Positions 24,920 through 33,986 are shown, numbered from the stretch's first letter. The stretch: DNA of 64,000 bases from Natronospirillum operosum (GCF_004768465.1 NZ_SRMF01000001.1:1155893-1219892); one strand, 5' to 3'. The notes: a model not told the origin generated them from the letters alone. A program made the numbers and translations.

Positions 24920-25738
24920 TTAGGCCGTTTCCTGTTCCTGTAACAACGTCTTTTCCAGATAATCGGCAATGGCATCGGTATCACAATCGCCAATCACCGT
25001 GTTGGCGGCCTCTTTCAATGGCGACACCGCATTGCCCATCGCCACTGCAACACCCGCTATCTCCATCAGGCGGAGATCAGGCATCTCATCAGCAAATACC
25101 ATCATTTCCGAGGGATGGGTCTGGAAGCGTTTGAGCACGGTAACCACGGTAGTCGACTTGTCTATGGAGCGCGGCACAATGTTGACCACGGTATTCTCGA
25201 GCACGGGAATGAAACTGAATTCGGGGAAATCATCGGCCCAGTCGATCAGGAAATCCAGTGGCTGCCCCTGGCCGTCCGCGGTCACCTTGCTGATCCAGCC
25301 GTAATCGATCTGCTGAATGGTTTTGAGCATCGAGAAATCGGCATGCTGCTTTTTGCGCAGTTCCTCTTCAGTGTACTCGCGGTTGGTGGCGAAATCCTCG
25401 CCCCAGCACTCAGCAGTAATCTGCACGGGCACCTCACTGTCAACCATGCGGCTGATCAGTTTGCGTGCATTGAGGCCCATGCAGGACATCTGCCATTGGT
25501 GGCCACGCGTGAACTCGTGCACCACTGCGCCGTTCAATGTAATCAGCGTACAGCGTCGCAGCAGTTCTTCCGGTACAAAACTGCGCACTGCCCGCACCGG
25601 ACGGCTGGTGGCAATGATGAGCTGGTAACCCATGTCGTGCGCCCGCACCAGGCTTTCCAGCGTCCGCGGCCGCACCGTTTTATCCCGGGTCAACAGCGTA
25701 AAATCCAGATCCAGTACTATGGCTCGGATAGCTGACAT
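24920..25738 (-). CDS. HAD superfamily (Cof/IIB-type) phosphatase
   Basis: A 272-residue HAD hydrolase. Motif I is Asp10-Leu-Asp12-Phe-Thr (nucleophile Asp10), motif II is the Ser/Thr in IIATSRP, a Lys is in DKSTTV, and the C2-type cap lies in the middle. Motif IV is unusual: FADEMPDLRLM stands where the family normally has GDSxND, keeping the acidic residues but not Gly and Asn. It probably removes phosphate from a small metabolite such as a sugar phosphate. First gene of a two-gene operon with the GNAT-nitrilase. Confidence 0.83.
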   Translation of the reverse strand: MSAIRAIVLDLDFTLLTRDKTVRPRTLESLVRAHDMGYQLIIATSRPVRAVRSFVPEELLRRCTLITLNGAVVHEFTRGHQWQMSCMGLNARKLISRMVDSEVPVQITAECWGEDFATNREYTEEELRKKQHADFSMLKTIQQIDYGWISKVTADGQGQPLDFLIDWADDFPEFSFIPVLENTVVNIVPRSIDKSTTVVTVLKRFQTHPSEMMVFADEMPDLRLMEIAGVAVAMGNAVSPLKEAANTVIGDCDTDAIADYLEKTLLQEQETA

Positions 25739-25914
25739 TAACTTCTCCCGGCAGTTGCTGATGACCTTGCTGCACAGACATAATTTTGAATTGGAGGAGT
25801 ACAGCGATCAGCAACCGCATTAAACTTGACTCGTCTGAGCCCCTCTATTCTGTCACAACGGCCCCACCGGTGCCACAGACAGCGTGCAAAGGCCGGTGAA
25901 AGAACCCCAGCGCA

Positions 25915-25958
25915 TTAATAACCAAAAAGAATATCTCATAAGTTTTTAATATTTTATC
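25915..25958. promoter_or_regulatory. Putative sulfur-regulon (CysB-like) upstream element of the SLC13 gene
   Basis: TTAATAACCA, then ATCTCA, TAAGT and TTTAATATTTT: the same ordered blocks as at 4971-5014 upstream of cysI, with two small length differences. It ends 55 bp before the permease start. The rest of the gap (25739-25914) shows nothing recognisable. Confidence 0.5.
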
Positions 25959-26013
25959 TTTTGCTCCGACTACTCTAGCCTAGCGCTCTCATTCCTGCTG
26001 GAAGCCCGTCTGC

Positions 26014-27789
26014 ATGACCTGGCAAGCGCTACTCACTCTGGCCGTCATAGTCAGCGTACTCGGCACCATGATGCTGACCCGAATTGCCCCACACTGGGTC
26101 ATGATGGCAGCACTGACGGTACTCAGTGCAGCGGGCATCCTGAGCCCGGAGCTGGCCCTGTCCGGGTTCAGCAACCCCGGCCTGATCACTGTAGCCGCCA
26201 TGTTCATCATTGCCACCGGCATGTATCAATCCGGCGCTGTTGATCAGGTGGTCCGGCATGCTCTGGGGCATCCAGGGTCTATCCGTGAGGCGCTGCTGCG
26301 GATCTTTCTGCCGGTCATTTCCCTCAGCGGCTTTCTCAACAACACGCCCGTGGTCGCCACCATGATTCCGGCCATTCGGGCCTGGTCGAAGAAAATCGGC
26401 ATTTCGCCTTCGCGCCTGCTGATGCCACTGAGCTATGCGGCCATTCTCGGCGGCACCCTGACCCTGATTGGCACCAGCACCAACCTGATCGTCAACGGCC
26501 AGTATCAGGCGCTGACGGGAGAAGCCGGCTTTTCCATCTTCAGTATTACCTGGCTGGGCCTGCCGGTGGCCATTGTGGGTGGTTTTTTCATGTGGCTGGT
26601 GTTCCCCCGCCTGCTGCCGGAGCAGCCCAGCAAGGAACTGATCGAGTCCGTGCGCGAATTCACGGTGGAAGTGCGGGTTGATCCCCAGGGGCCTCTGGTC
26701 GGCAAGAGTGTGGCCGCAGCCGGTCTGCGCCACCTGCGGCAGCTCTATCTGGTGGAGATCGAACGCGACGACAGTGTAGTCACCGCCGTGCCGTCGGAAG
26801 AACGACTGCAGGGCAATGACACCCTGGTTTTTGCCGGTGAGACCGAGGCCATCACCGAACTGTTGCGTATTCCGGGTATTCGCCCCGCCAGTGAAATTTC
26901 GCCCGGCAGCACGCTGACCAAGGACCGTGAGGAACGGCGCCTGGTCGAGGCCGTGGTGTCGCCCAACTGTGACGGCATCGGGCAGACCATTCGCGACAGC
27001 CGCTTTCATGACCGCTATGGAGCCATCGTGCTGGCCGTGGCCCGCAACGGCAAGCGCCTGGATGGCAATCTGGGCCAGATCAAGCTGGCTCCGGGGGATG
27101 TATTGCTGCTCGAGGCGCGCCCGGCCTTCGTCAGCCGGCAACGCTATCAGCGCGATTTCCTGCTGATCAATGACCTGCAGGAGCAGGCCCCGCAGCATGA
27201 CCGCCACCGCCTGGCCTGGCTGATTCTGGTGGGCGTGGTTCTCAGTGCTGCCACGGGTCTGGCTTCGATGCTGAACGCCGCGTTGATCGGTGCCGGGCTG
27301 ATGATCGCGCTGAACTGCTGTTCCTTTGCCCAGGCCCAGCGCAGTCTCGATCTGTCGGTGATCATCACCATCGGTGCTTCCTTTGCACTGGGCAATGCCA
27401 TGCTGGAAACCGGACTGGCGCAGAGCCTGGCCATGTGGACGGTGGAGACCAGCCTGGGCAAACCCTGGCTGCTGCTGATTCTGACCTATCTTGTGGTCTC
27501 GGTACTGACCGAGAGCATCACCAACAACGCCTCGGCCATTCTGATGCTGCCGATAGTCCTGGCGGTTACCGGGGAGGCCAACCTGAATGCCGAGCCCTTT
27601 GTGTTTGCCATCATGATGGCGGCCTCGGCCAGCTTTGCGACACCTCTGGGCTATCAGACCAACCTGATGGTCTATGGCCCCGGCAACTACCGCTTCACGG
27701 ACTTCCTGCGCCTCGGGCTGCCGATGAATCTGATTGTCGGTGCCACCGCCGTCTCGCTGATTCTGTGGCGCATGCCGCTGGCGGCCTAG
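26014..27789 (+). CDS. SLC13 family permease with two TrkA_C domains, likely sulfate transporter
   Basis: A 591-residue transporter. An N-terminal membrane block carries NNTPVVATMIPAIRAW and GTSTNLIVNGQ, two regulatory TrkA_C domains lie at about 210-380, and a C-terminal membrane block repeats the signature (SITNNASAILMLP, TPLGYQTNLMVYG). This architecture fits sodium- or proton-driven dicarboxylate/sulfate transporters, often annotated as sulfur-deprivation permeases. The upstream element shared with cysI favours sulfate or a related oxyanion. The start MTWQALLTLAVIV opens the first helix; the Shine-Dalgarno (GGAAG) is weak. Confidence 0.85.
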   Translation: MTWQALLTLAVIVSVLGTMMLTRIAPHWVMMAALTVLSAAGILSPELALSGFSNPGLITVAAMFIIATGMYQSGAVDQVVRHALGHPGSIREALLRIFLPVISLSGFLNNTPVVATMIPAIRAWSKKIGISPSRLLMPLSYAAILGGTLTLIGTSTNLIVNGQYQALTGEAGFSIFSITWLGLPVAIVGGFFMWLVFPRLLPEQPSKELIESVREFTVEVRVDPQGPLVGKSVAAAGLRHLRQLYLVEIERDDSVVTAVPSEERLQGNDTLVFAGETEAITELLRIPGIRPASEISPGSTLTKDREERRLVEAVVSPNCDGIGQTIRDSRFHDRYGAIVLAVARNGKRLDGNLGQIKLAPGDVLLLEARPAFVSRQRYQRDFLLINDLQEQAPQHDRHRLAWLILVGVVLSAATGLASMLNAALIGAGLMIALNCCSFAQAQRSLDLSVIITIGASFALGNAMLETGLAQSLAMWTVETSLGKPWLLLILTYLVVSVLTESITNNASAILMLPIVLAVTGEANLNAEPFVFAIMMAASASFATPLGYQTNLMVYGPGNYRFTDFLRLGLPMNLIVGATAVSLILWRMPLAA

Positions 27790-27904
27790 TAGCGAGGGAC
27801 GCAAGTCCCGATAATGAGGCGCAAGCCGAATCCGGAGCGAGGGACGCAAGTCCCGATAATGAGGCGCAAGCCGAATCCGGAGCGAGGGACGCAAGTCCCG
27901 ATAA
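27789..27904 (+). repeat. Tandem family-1 REP elements in a 45-bp unit
   Basis: Two exact 45-bp units (27791-27835 and 27836-27880) and a third partial unit to about 27904. Each unit has a REP hairpin GGGAC-GCAA-GTCCC followed by GATAATGAGGCGCAAGCC. The first copy has a GTAG head, the next two GGAG. They begin directly after the permease stop and could serve as its transcript end. Confidence 0.8.
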
Positions 27905-28114
27905 CGCGATGCCCAACCAGAAAGTGCCACCTACCGTCGCCACACGGTACAGGCCCTGTTAGTCCGACCTGGTCGCCAAGGCCGCCTGATGGCGGGGTAT
28001 GCTGACCGCAGACACGCAAAAAACGTCATCCATGACAGCTCGAACACGGCCGTGCACGGTCTGCGGCTCAACGCACCACCGCCCGGCGGCCGCGCTGCCA
28101 ACGCCTCCCTGGGA

Positions 28115-28135
28115 GCGCACTCCGTGCGCGTTTTT
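28115..28135 (+). terminator. Hairpin with T tract
   Basis: GCGCAC-TCC-GTGCGC followed by GTTTTT. It has terminator form on the plus strand, 330 bp past the SLC13 stop; no gene lies between. Confidence 0.5.
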
Positions 28136-28190
28136 GGACCCAGCACGCAGTCCGACCAGCCAGCAACCCGCGAACTGTGGCGCCTTGTTT

Positions 28191-28217
28191 GTAGGCGGTG
28201 GCCCTTGGCCACGCATG
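28191..28217 (+). repeat. REP element, family 2, direct copy
   Basis: GTAGGCG then GTGGCC-CTT-GGCCAC and GCATG; one base differs from the 4038-4064 copy 24 kb away. Confidence 0.65.
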
Positions 28218-28270
28218 CGTGAGTAAGCCCCAAAACGTCGGACCGCACGGCCTGCAGAAAAGCCTCTGTT

Positions 28271-28293
28271 GTAGCGAGCGACGCGAGTCGCGA
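28271..28293 (+). repeat. REP element, family 1, compensated stem
   Basis: GTAGCGA, then GCGAC-GCGA-GTCGC, GA. Both arms changed together relative to GGGAC/GTCCC, and the loop stays GNRA. Confidence 0.6.
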
Positions 28294-28336
28294 TGGGCGG
28301 CGCAGCCGCCCCTTCGTTCAGGGCCTGTGGCCCTGG

Positions 28337-28359
28337 TCGGGACTTGCGTCCCTCACTAC
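28337..28359 (-). repeat. REP element, family 1, inverted
   Basis: On the minus strand: GTAGTGA, GGGAC-GCAA-GTCCC, GA. It faces the copy at 28271-28293, giving a BIME-like pair. Confidence 0.65.
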
Positions 28360-28372
28360 AGGTTCTGGTTTG

Positions 28373-28395
28373 TCGGGACTTGCGTCCCTCACTAC
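28373..28395 (-). repeat. REP element, family 1, inverted
   Basis: Same sequence and orientation as 28337-28359, 36 bp further on. Confidence 0.65.
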
Positions 28396-28508
28396 AGGCC
28401 CCTTGCTACATGAGAGTTCGAAGGCAGGAGTGGTGCGGCCGCCGCGCGGCGGCATTCCTAGGAAACGTACCCGGGCCTGAGGCTCTTTGCCGGAACTTTC
28501 CTGCAGGC

Positions 28509-28538
28509 AAAAAAAAGCCGCATCCTTTCGGATGCGGC
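28509..28538 (-). terminator. Terminator of tRNA-Ala
   Basis: On the minus strand: stem GCCGCATCC, loop GAAA, stem GGATGCGGC, then eight T. It lies 8 bases past the tRNA 3' end. Confidence 0.92.
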
Positions 28539-28545
28539 CGGTATC

Positions 28546-28621
28546 TGGTGGAGCTAAGCGGGATCGAACCGCTGACCTCCTGCATGCCATGCAGGCGCTC
28601 TCCCAGCTGAGCTATAGCCCC
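28546..28621 (-). tRNA. tRNA-Ala (GGC)
   Basis: 76 nt including an encoded CCA. The cloverleaf closes with GGGGCTA/TAGCTCC; D-arm GCTCAGCTGGGAGAGC; anticodon stem-loop CCTGC-ATGGCAT-GCAGG with anticodon GGC; T-arm GCGGTTCGATCCCGC. Single gene with its own promoter and terminator. Confidence 0.96.
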
Positions 28622-28641
28622 AGATCTCTGAGATGGCGCGT

Positions 28642-28670
28642 ATAATAGAGAGGCAGTGCCCGGGTGTCAA
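28642..28670 (-). promoter_or_regulatory. Sigma70 promoter of tRNA-Ala
   Basis: On the minus strand a perfect -35 TTGACA, 17-bp spacer, and -10 TATTAT, ending 20 bp before the tRNA. Confidence 0.88.
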
Positions 28671-28745
28671 CCACTTTTTTCAGCAATTTCAAAGGGTTGC
28701 ACTGCCCGCTCTGACGCCGTCTGCAGCGCTCTTCAGACAGCCGTC

Positions 28746-29204
28746 TCAGACCTTCCAGCCACGAACCGTCTCGAAGCCGTGCTCCTTGATCCATTCGTCC
28801 AGAGTCTTCGGGTTGCGCTTGATCTTCTCGATTTTTTCACCGGTCTTCGGGTTCTTGTAGGTACCCACTTCCAGCTTGGGACCCTTGTTGGCCTTCTTGG
28901 CCGGGCTCTTGCGAGTGGTGCCTTCACGGGCAATAACGCGGGCGAAATAGGCTTTCAGTTCGTTATAGACTTCCGGCCGCTCGCCAAGCTTGCTCAGTGA
29001 TTTAACCCAGTCGACAATATAGTCACCCTGCGACAGAAACAGCTCTTCGCGCGAAACACCGAAATCACGGCAAACTTTCTGAATGTCGTTCTCGAATGCA
29101 GTAAAACCTTCCAGCTTTTTCGCCTGGGCGGCGCGTTCGGCTTCCAGTTTTTCGATTTCCGACTTGAATGCTTCAATCTTCTTGTCAATTTCCTGTACAA
29201 ACAT
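28746..29204 (-). CDS. H-NS/MvaT-type nucleoid-associated protein
   Basis: A 152-residue protein with an N-terminal coiled coil (EIDKKIEAFKSEIEKLEAERA, about 5-25), a central dimer/oligomer region, a basic linker (TTRKSPAKKANKGPK) and a C-terminal DNA-binding part YKNPKTGEKIEKIKRNPKTLDEWIKEHG. This part aligns with the MvaT end YKNPHTGEVI...KTLKEW. MvaT proteins silence AT-rich and foreign DNA. The usual KGGNHK segment is replaced by KIKRNPK, and the protein is about 25 residues longer than MvaT, so it may be a divergent paralogue. AGGAG lies about ten bases before the ATG. Confidence 0.8.
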   Translation of the reverse strand: MFVQEIDKKIEAFKSEIEKLEAERAAQAKKLEGFTAFENDIQKVCRDFGVSREELFLSQGDYIVDWVKSLSKLGERPEVYNELKAYFARVIAREGTTRKSPAKKANKGPKLEVGTYKNPKTGEKIEKIKRNPKTLDEWIKEHGFETVRGWKV

Positions 29205-29426
29205 CGAGTGTTTACTCCTGTTATGGATTATGGCCTGATAAATTCTTCATGAAATATGTGCAGACCCGGCCCATAGTTAATTAATGAACCCGGCAGCACT
29301 ATATACTGGCTATAGCTTACTATAGTTTACTGTGTTAGCACGATACAAATAGCAGAGGAAAATATCAAAAGCAAAATATTTATAAACGATTTTCTGAACA
29401 CAGGTCTCGTTTTTGAAATAATTTTA
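29205..29426. other. AT-rich promoter region of the H-NS-like gene
   Basis: A markedly AT-rich stretch in a GC-rich genome, with repeated CTATAG/TTAC words (CTATAGCTTACTATAG near 29310). It is a likely promoter and possible autoregulatory target of the H-NS-like protein. No gene is seen. Confidence 0.45.
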
Positions 29427-29459
29427 AAAGCCCGAATAGCAACATGCCATTCGGGCTTT
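29427..29459 (-). terminator. Terminator of the lysS operon
   Basis: Stem AAAGCCCGAAT / ATTCGGGCTTT with an 11-base loop, 20 bp past the lysS stop; on the minus strand followed by TTAAAATTATTT. Confidence 0.82.
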
Positions 29460-29479
29460 CGAACCGGATACAACAGACG

Positions 29480-30979
29480 TCAGATTTGACTGCGCGGTTT
29501 CATGTGCGGAAACAGAATGACATCCTTGATGGTCGGCGCATCGGTAAAGAACATGACCAGCCGGTCTATGCCAATGCCCTCCCCCGCCGTCGGCGGCAGA
29601 CCATATTCCAGCGCCGTCACGAAGTCTTCATCATAGAACATGGCTTCGTCATCACCGGCCTCTTTCTCGGCCACCTGAGCCTTGAACCGTTCTGCCTGAT
29701 CCAGCGGATCATTGAGCTCGGAAAAGCCGTTGGCCACTTCGCGGCCACCGAGGAAGAACTCGAAGCGGTCGGTTACGCTGGGGTCATCATCACAGCGGCG
29801 TGCCAGAGGTGATACTTCGGCCGGATAGCGGGTAATGAATACCGGTCCCTGCAACTGCTCTTCCACGGTATGCTCGAACAGTTCGGTCAGCACCTTGCCG
29901 TCGCCCCAGGGCGCCTTCACACTGACACCCTTGCGCTGGGCCGCAGCGCGCAGGCGAGCCGAATCGGTCAGTTCATCAAGGGTCAGATCGGCGTTGTACT
30001 TGAGTACCGCATCCTCCATTGACAAGCGCTCGAACGGCTGTCCCAGGTCATATTCCTCACCCTGATAAGACAGTGTGGTTGAGCCCAGCACACTGCGCGC
30101 CATACCGCGCAGCATATCTTCGGTAAGGTCCATCAGATCCCGATAGTCGGCAAAGGCCTGATAGAACTCCAGCATGGTGAATTCCGGATTATGCCGTGTC
30201 GAAACACCCTCGTTGCGGAAATTGCGGTTGATTTCGAATACACGCTCCAGCCCACCCACGACCAGACGCTTGAGATAGAGTTCCGGCGCAATGCGCAGGT
30301 ACATATCAATATCCATGGCATTATGGTGGGTAATAAAGGGACGTGCGGTGGCGCCGCCCGGAATTACCTGCAGCATGGGTGTTTCCACTTCCATAAAGCG
30401 GCGCTCGGAGAAATAGGCTCGGATAAACTCGATCATGCGGGCCCGTATCTGAAACGCATCGCGTGTCTTCTCGTTGACTATCAGGTCCACATAACGCTGG
30501 CGATATTTGGCTTCCTGATCGGCCAGACCCTTGTGCTTTTCGGGCAGCGGTCGCAGAGTCTTGTTCAGCATCCGGGGTTCCGACATGTCGACATAGAGAT
30601 CGCCCTTGCCGGATTTCTGCAATGTGCCACGGGCTCCGACCCAGTCACCCATATCCCATTTCTTGAGCTGCCCGAGCGTGTCCTTGTCCAGCGCCTTGCG
30701 GTTCACATAGAGTTGAATCCGCCCCGTCATGTCCTGCATGACCATAAAGGCCCCGCGATTGAGCATGATACGACCGGCCACACAGACCGGAATCTGCAGC
30801 TCGGCCAGCTCTTCCTTGGTTTTGTCGCCATACTCGGCCTGCAGATCGGCCGCATAATGTTCGCGCCGAAAATCACTCGGATAGGCGTTGCCAGAGGCTT
30901 TCAGCGCCTCCAGTTTCTCCCGTCGCTGAGCAATCAACTGGTTCTCTTCCTGCAGGGCGTTGTGCGCTTCTTCAGTCAT
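29480..30979 (-). CDS. lysS: Lysyl-tRNA synthetase, class II
   Basis: Charges tRNA-Lys. The 499-residue protein has the N-terminal OB-fold anticodon domain ([20 protein letters not shown]) and the class II core with motif 1 ([13 protein letters not shown]), motif 2 ([20 protein letters not shown]) and motif 3 ([14 protein letters not shown]). It lies 15 bases downstream of prfB, the usual gammaproteobacterial recJ-prfB-lysS order, and ends at a terminator. The Shine-Dalgarno (GGGAA) is weak. Confidence 0.97.
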   Translation of the reverse strand: MTEEAHNALQEENQLIAQRREKLEALKASGNAYPSDFRREHYAADLQAEYGDKTKEELAELQIPVCVAGRIMLNRGAFMVMQDMTGRIQLYVNRKALDKDTLGQLKKWDMGDWVGARGTLQKSGKGDLYVDMSEPRMLNKTLRPLPEKHKGLADQEAKYRQRYVDLIVNEKTRDAFQIRARMIEFIRAYFSERRFMEVETPMLQVIPGGATARPFITHHNAMDIDMYLRIAPELYLKRLVVGGLERVFEINRNFRNEGVSTRHNPEFTMLEFYQAFADYRDLMDLTEDMLRGMARSVLGSTTLSYQGEEYDLGQPFERLSMEDAVLKYNADLTLDELTDSARLRAAAQRKGVSVKAPWGDGKVLTELFEHTVEEQLQGPVFITRYPAEVSPLARRCDDDPSVTDRFEFFLGGREVANGFSELNDPLDQAERFKAQVAEKEAGDDEAMFYDEDFVTALEYGLPPTAGEGIGIDRLVMFFTDAPTIKDVILFPHMKPRSQI

Positions 30980-30994
30980 GAATGGGTTCCCGGA

Positions 30995-32090
30995 TTACAA
31001 ACCTTTTTTCAGTGATGCTTCGATAAAGGGGTCCAACTGGCCGTTGAGGACCGCCTGGGTGTTGCGGGTCTCGACCCCGGTGCGCAGATCCTTGATGCGG
31101 GCATCATCCAGCACATAGGAACGGATCTGACTGCCCCAGCCGATATCCGACTTGGATTCCTCGACCTCGGCCGCCGCCTCGTTGCGCTTCTGCAGTTCCA
31201 GCTCATAGAGCTTGGCCCGCAGTTGTTTCATGGCCTGGTCCTTGTTCGCATGCTGTGACCGACCCTGCTGACACTGAGTGACCACACCGGTCGGCAGGTG
31301 GGTGATGCGCACTGCAGACTCGGTCCGGTTGACGTGCTGCCCCCCGGCGCCGGAAGCCCGATAGACATCAACCCGCAGATCGGCCGGATTGACGTCGATC
31401 TCGATGTTGTCATCGACCTCGGGCGATACAAAGACGGAGGCAAAGGAGGTATGGCGACGGCCACCGGAATCGAAGGGTGACTTGCGCACCAGGCGATGCA
31501 CACCGGTTTCAGTGCGCAGCCAGCCGAAGGCGTACTCGCCCTGTACATGGACGGTGGCGCTCTTGATACCGGCCACTTCGCCGGGCGAGGCTTCCATCAG
31601 CTCTGCCTTGAAGCCTTTTTCCTCACACCAACGCAGATACATGCGCAGCAGCATTTCGGCCCAGTCCTGGGCTTCGGTACCGCCGCTGCCGGCCTGAATT
31701 TCGACAAAGGCCGGGCGCGCATCCATCTCGCCGCTGAACATGCGACGGAACTCCAGGTCCTCCAGTATTCTCAGCAGCTTCTGAAGGTCCTTTTCCACCT
31801 CGGCCAGGGTGTCTTCATCATCCTCTTCCACAGCCAGATCCAGCAGGTCGGTCATGTCACCGGTGCCCTGCGTCAACTGCTCGATGGATTTGACACTGTT
31901 CTCCAGTGCAGCCCGCTCCTGACCCAGTTGCTGGGCATGGTCGGGATCATTCCAGACTTCGGGCTGGCCAAGTTCAAGCTCTACTTCTTCCAGACGTTCT
32001 TTCTTCTGGTCGAAGTCAAAGATACCCCCTAAGCACGTCGGTGCGTGCACGGATGTCCTTGATGGTTTCTTTTACGGCGTTGATTTCCAC
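30995..32090 (-). CDS. prfB: Peptide chain release factor 2 (programmed +1 frameshift)
   Basis: Recognises UGA and UAA stop codons. Translation starts at a GTG at 32090 (AGGAG seven bases upstream), runs 24 codons ([24 protein letters not shown]) to CTT, meets an in-frame TGA, and must shift +1 to continue as [16 protein letters not shown]. The product is 364 residues, as in E. coli. The downstream part has SPF ([10 protein letters not shown]), the tripeptide that reads UGA/UAA, and the catalytic GGQ ([10 protein letters not shown]). This is normal autoregulation by RF2, not a broken gene. Confidence 0.96.
32012..32030 (-). other. Programmed +1 frameshift site in prfB
   Basis: On the minus strand AGGGGGTATCTTTGACTTC: an internal Shine-Dalgarno-like AGGGGG three bases ahead of the slippery CTT, then the TGA stop and C. 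It matches the known bacterial prfB element. Confidence 0.96.
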
Positions 32091-32193
32091 AAACTCACTC
32101 CTGTGTTGCGGGGAGTCATCAAAAATGGGCGAGGTAGTCTAGCAGAGTTGTGGCGTTGATGGCAGGCCAATCAGGGCGCCCGTCGGCGCGCAT

Positions 32194-33954
32194 TCAGATC
32201 AGCTCGGCGGGCACCTCGGCGCGAATGATCAACTGCGGAGCCTTCTGACCGCGAAACTCGTTCACCGCCAGTTCGTAGACCAGGCTGACCACCTCGGGCA
32301 GACTGGTTTCGGGGTCAAGCGGGCAGAAAAACCAGATGGCATCCAGAGTTCTGTTGTCGTCCTCCGGCTGCAGCACCAGCTTCAGGTGGCGCCCGCCCAG
32401 CCAGCGCTGCTGCACCACTCTGAAGGCGTTGCAGAACAGCGGCAACGGACAGCCCTGCCCCCAGGGCCCGAGACGCGTCAGTTCTTCCGCCTGCTGCAGG
32501 CCGAACTGCTCGCCGTTCAGGCTGCCATCCACCGTCAGTTCCGCCACCCAAGCCTCCTCCGGTACCAGAGCCGCAGCCGCATCCTGCAGGCGGCTGCGCA
32601 GGCGCGGCAGACTGTCCTCTTCCAGACTCAGGCCGGCGGCCATGGCATGCCCGCCAAACTGGCGGATCAGACCGGGCTCGCGCGCATCCACCCAGGCCAG
32701 CAGATCACGGATATGCACCCCGGGGATAGAGCGCGCAGAGCCTTTCCACAGACCATTGTCACCCTGACACAGGGCCACAACCGGCTTCTGCAGCCGCTCC
32801 TTGAGACGGCCCGCCACCAGGCCGACAATGCCTTCATGCCAGTCTGCATGCCAGAGCACACGCACCCGGGCCGGCTCGGCACTGTCCTCCGCCCCCTGCT
32901 GCTTGAGCAGCCCTTCTGCCTGCACCAGCAGCCCGGTGGCCTGATCGACCATCCGGTTCTGTACCTGTTTGCGGGCCTGGTTGAACTCCTCCAGCATGGC
33001 TGCCAGAGCACGGGCATCTTCCATGCTGTCGGTCAGCAGACAGGCCACGCCGATCGTCATGTCATCCATGCGACCGGCGGCATTGAGTCTGGGACCCAGT
33101 ACAAAGCCCAGATCCTGGCTGGTCAGCCGGGTCGGGTCACGCCCGGCGGCTTCCAGCAGCGCCAGTATACCCGGGCGGGCGGCACCGGCGCGCAGCCGCC
33201 GCAGGCCCTGTTCGACCAGAATGCGGTTGTTGCCATCCAGCGGCACCACATCGGCGATGGTGGCCAGGGCCACCAGATCAAGATAGTCCGCCAGATTGGG
33301 CGCTTCACGTCCCTGTTCGGTCAGCCAGTCGGCCGCCAGCCGGCGCAGCACCAGCAGCACATAGAAGGCCACCGTGCAGCCGCAGGCGACCTTGCTGGGA
33401 AAGGCACAGCCGGGCTGATTGGGGTTGACCACGGCATCGGCGCTGCAAGGCTGGTCACCGGGCAGATGATGGTCGGTGACGATCACACGCATGCCGAGGG
33501 CCTGGGCGGCAGCAATGCCGGCATGGCTGGCAATGCCGTTGTCGACTGTGATCAGCAACCGGGGCAGTTCGGGCGACTGCGCCTGCACGGCCTCCACAAC
33601 CGCCGGTGACAGACCATAGCCCTGGGTAAAACGACTGGGAATGAAGTAGTCGACCTGCGCCCCGAAGCCATCGCGCAGCGCCCTGACCATCAGTGCTGTC
33701 GAGGCGGCGCCGTCGACATCATAGTCACCCACGATCACCATGGGCACACCGGCCTGCAGGGCGTCGAGAAGCAGACGCGCCGCCGCTTCGGCATCCTTCA
33801 GATCATCCGGTGGCAGCAGCTCGGCCAGACGCAGGGTATCCGCCGGGCCGCTGAGCCCCCGGCTGGCCAGCAGACGGCAACTGAGTGGGCTGTAACCCGC
33901 CAGCGCCGGCACCTGATCGGGTACCGGTCGTTGACGAATACGCTCTACTCTCAT
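32194..33954 (-). CDS. recJ: Single-stranded-DNA exonuclease RecJ
   Basis: A 5'-3' single-strand exonuclease for recombination and mismatch repair, 586 residues. DHH motifs are visible: VGDYDVDGAASTALM (motif I), the DNG segment LLITVDNGIASHAG, VIVTDHHLPGDQPC (DHH proper) and RFGGHAMAAGLSL-like (seen as FGGHAMAAGLSLE) in the DHHA1 domain, then a C-terminal OB fold. It lies between thrC and prfB on the same strand with a 103-bp gap before prfB, so prfB may also have its own promoter. Confidence 0.95.
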   Translation of the reverse strand: MRVERIRQRPVPDQVPALAGYSPLSCRLLASRGLSGPADTLRLAELLPPDDLKDAEAAARLLLDALQAGVPMVIVGDYDVDGAASTALMVRALRDGFGAQVDYFIPSRFTQGYGLSPAVVEAVQAQSPELPRLLITVDNGIASHAGIAAAQALGMRVIVTDHHLPGDQPCSADAVVNPNQPGCAFPSKVACGCTVAFYVLLVLRRLAADWLTEQGREAPNLADYLDLVALATIADVVPLDGNNRILVEQGLRRLRAGAARPGILALLEAAGRDPTRLTSQDLGFVLGPRLNAAGRMDDMTIGVACLLTDSMEDARALAAMLEEFNQARKQVQNRMVDQATGLLVQAEGLLKQQGAEDSAEPARVRVLWHADWHEGIVGLVAGRLKERLQKPVVALCQGDNGLWKGSARSIPGVHIRDLLAWVDAREPGLIRQFGGHAMAAGLSLEEDSLPRLRSRLQDAAAALVPEEAWVAELTVDGSLNGEQFGLQQAEELTRLGPWGQGCPLPLFCNAFRVVQQRWLGGRHLKLVLQPEDDNRTLDAIWFFCPLDPETSLPEVVSLVYELAVNEFRGQKAPQLIIRAEVPAELI

Positions 33955-33986
33955 GGCGTGCCCTCATCGTCTGCTCTGGTCTGTGC

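Larger units (their letters stand above)
27905..28508. other. Non-coding REP island between SLC13 gene and tRNA-Ala
   Basis: About 600 bases without a supportable gene. It contains a terminator-like hairpin (28115-28135), a family-2 REP (28191-28217) and three family-1 REPs in both orientations (28271-28293, 28337-28359, 28373-28395). Short ORFs here read through repeats. Confidence 0.7.

Noticed and set aside
27789-27904. CRISPR array
   Set aside because: The 45-bp units are directly adjacent with no variable spacers, and each contains a REP hairpin also found elsewhere.
26029-27930. 633-codon ORF on the minus strand opposite the SLC13 gene
   Set aside because: Antisense to a membrane protein with all family motifs; its start reads through the tandem REPs, giving repeated YRDLRPSLRIRLAPH peptides.
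28115-28135. Terminator of the SLC13 transcript
   Set aside because: Form is good, but it lies 330 bp past the stop with several REP hairpins closer; kept only as a terminator-like hairpin without assignment.
32016-32018. Nonsense mutation in prfB
   Set aside because: It is the conserved in-frame TGA of the programmed frameshift, with AGGGGG and CTT in place.
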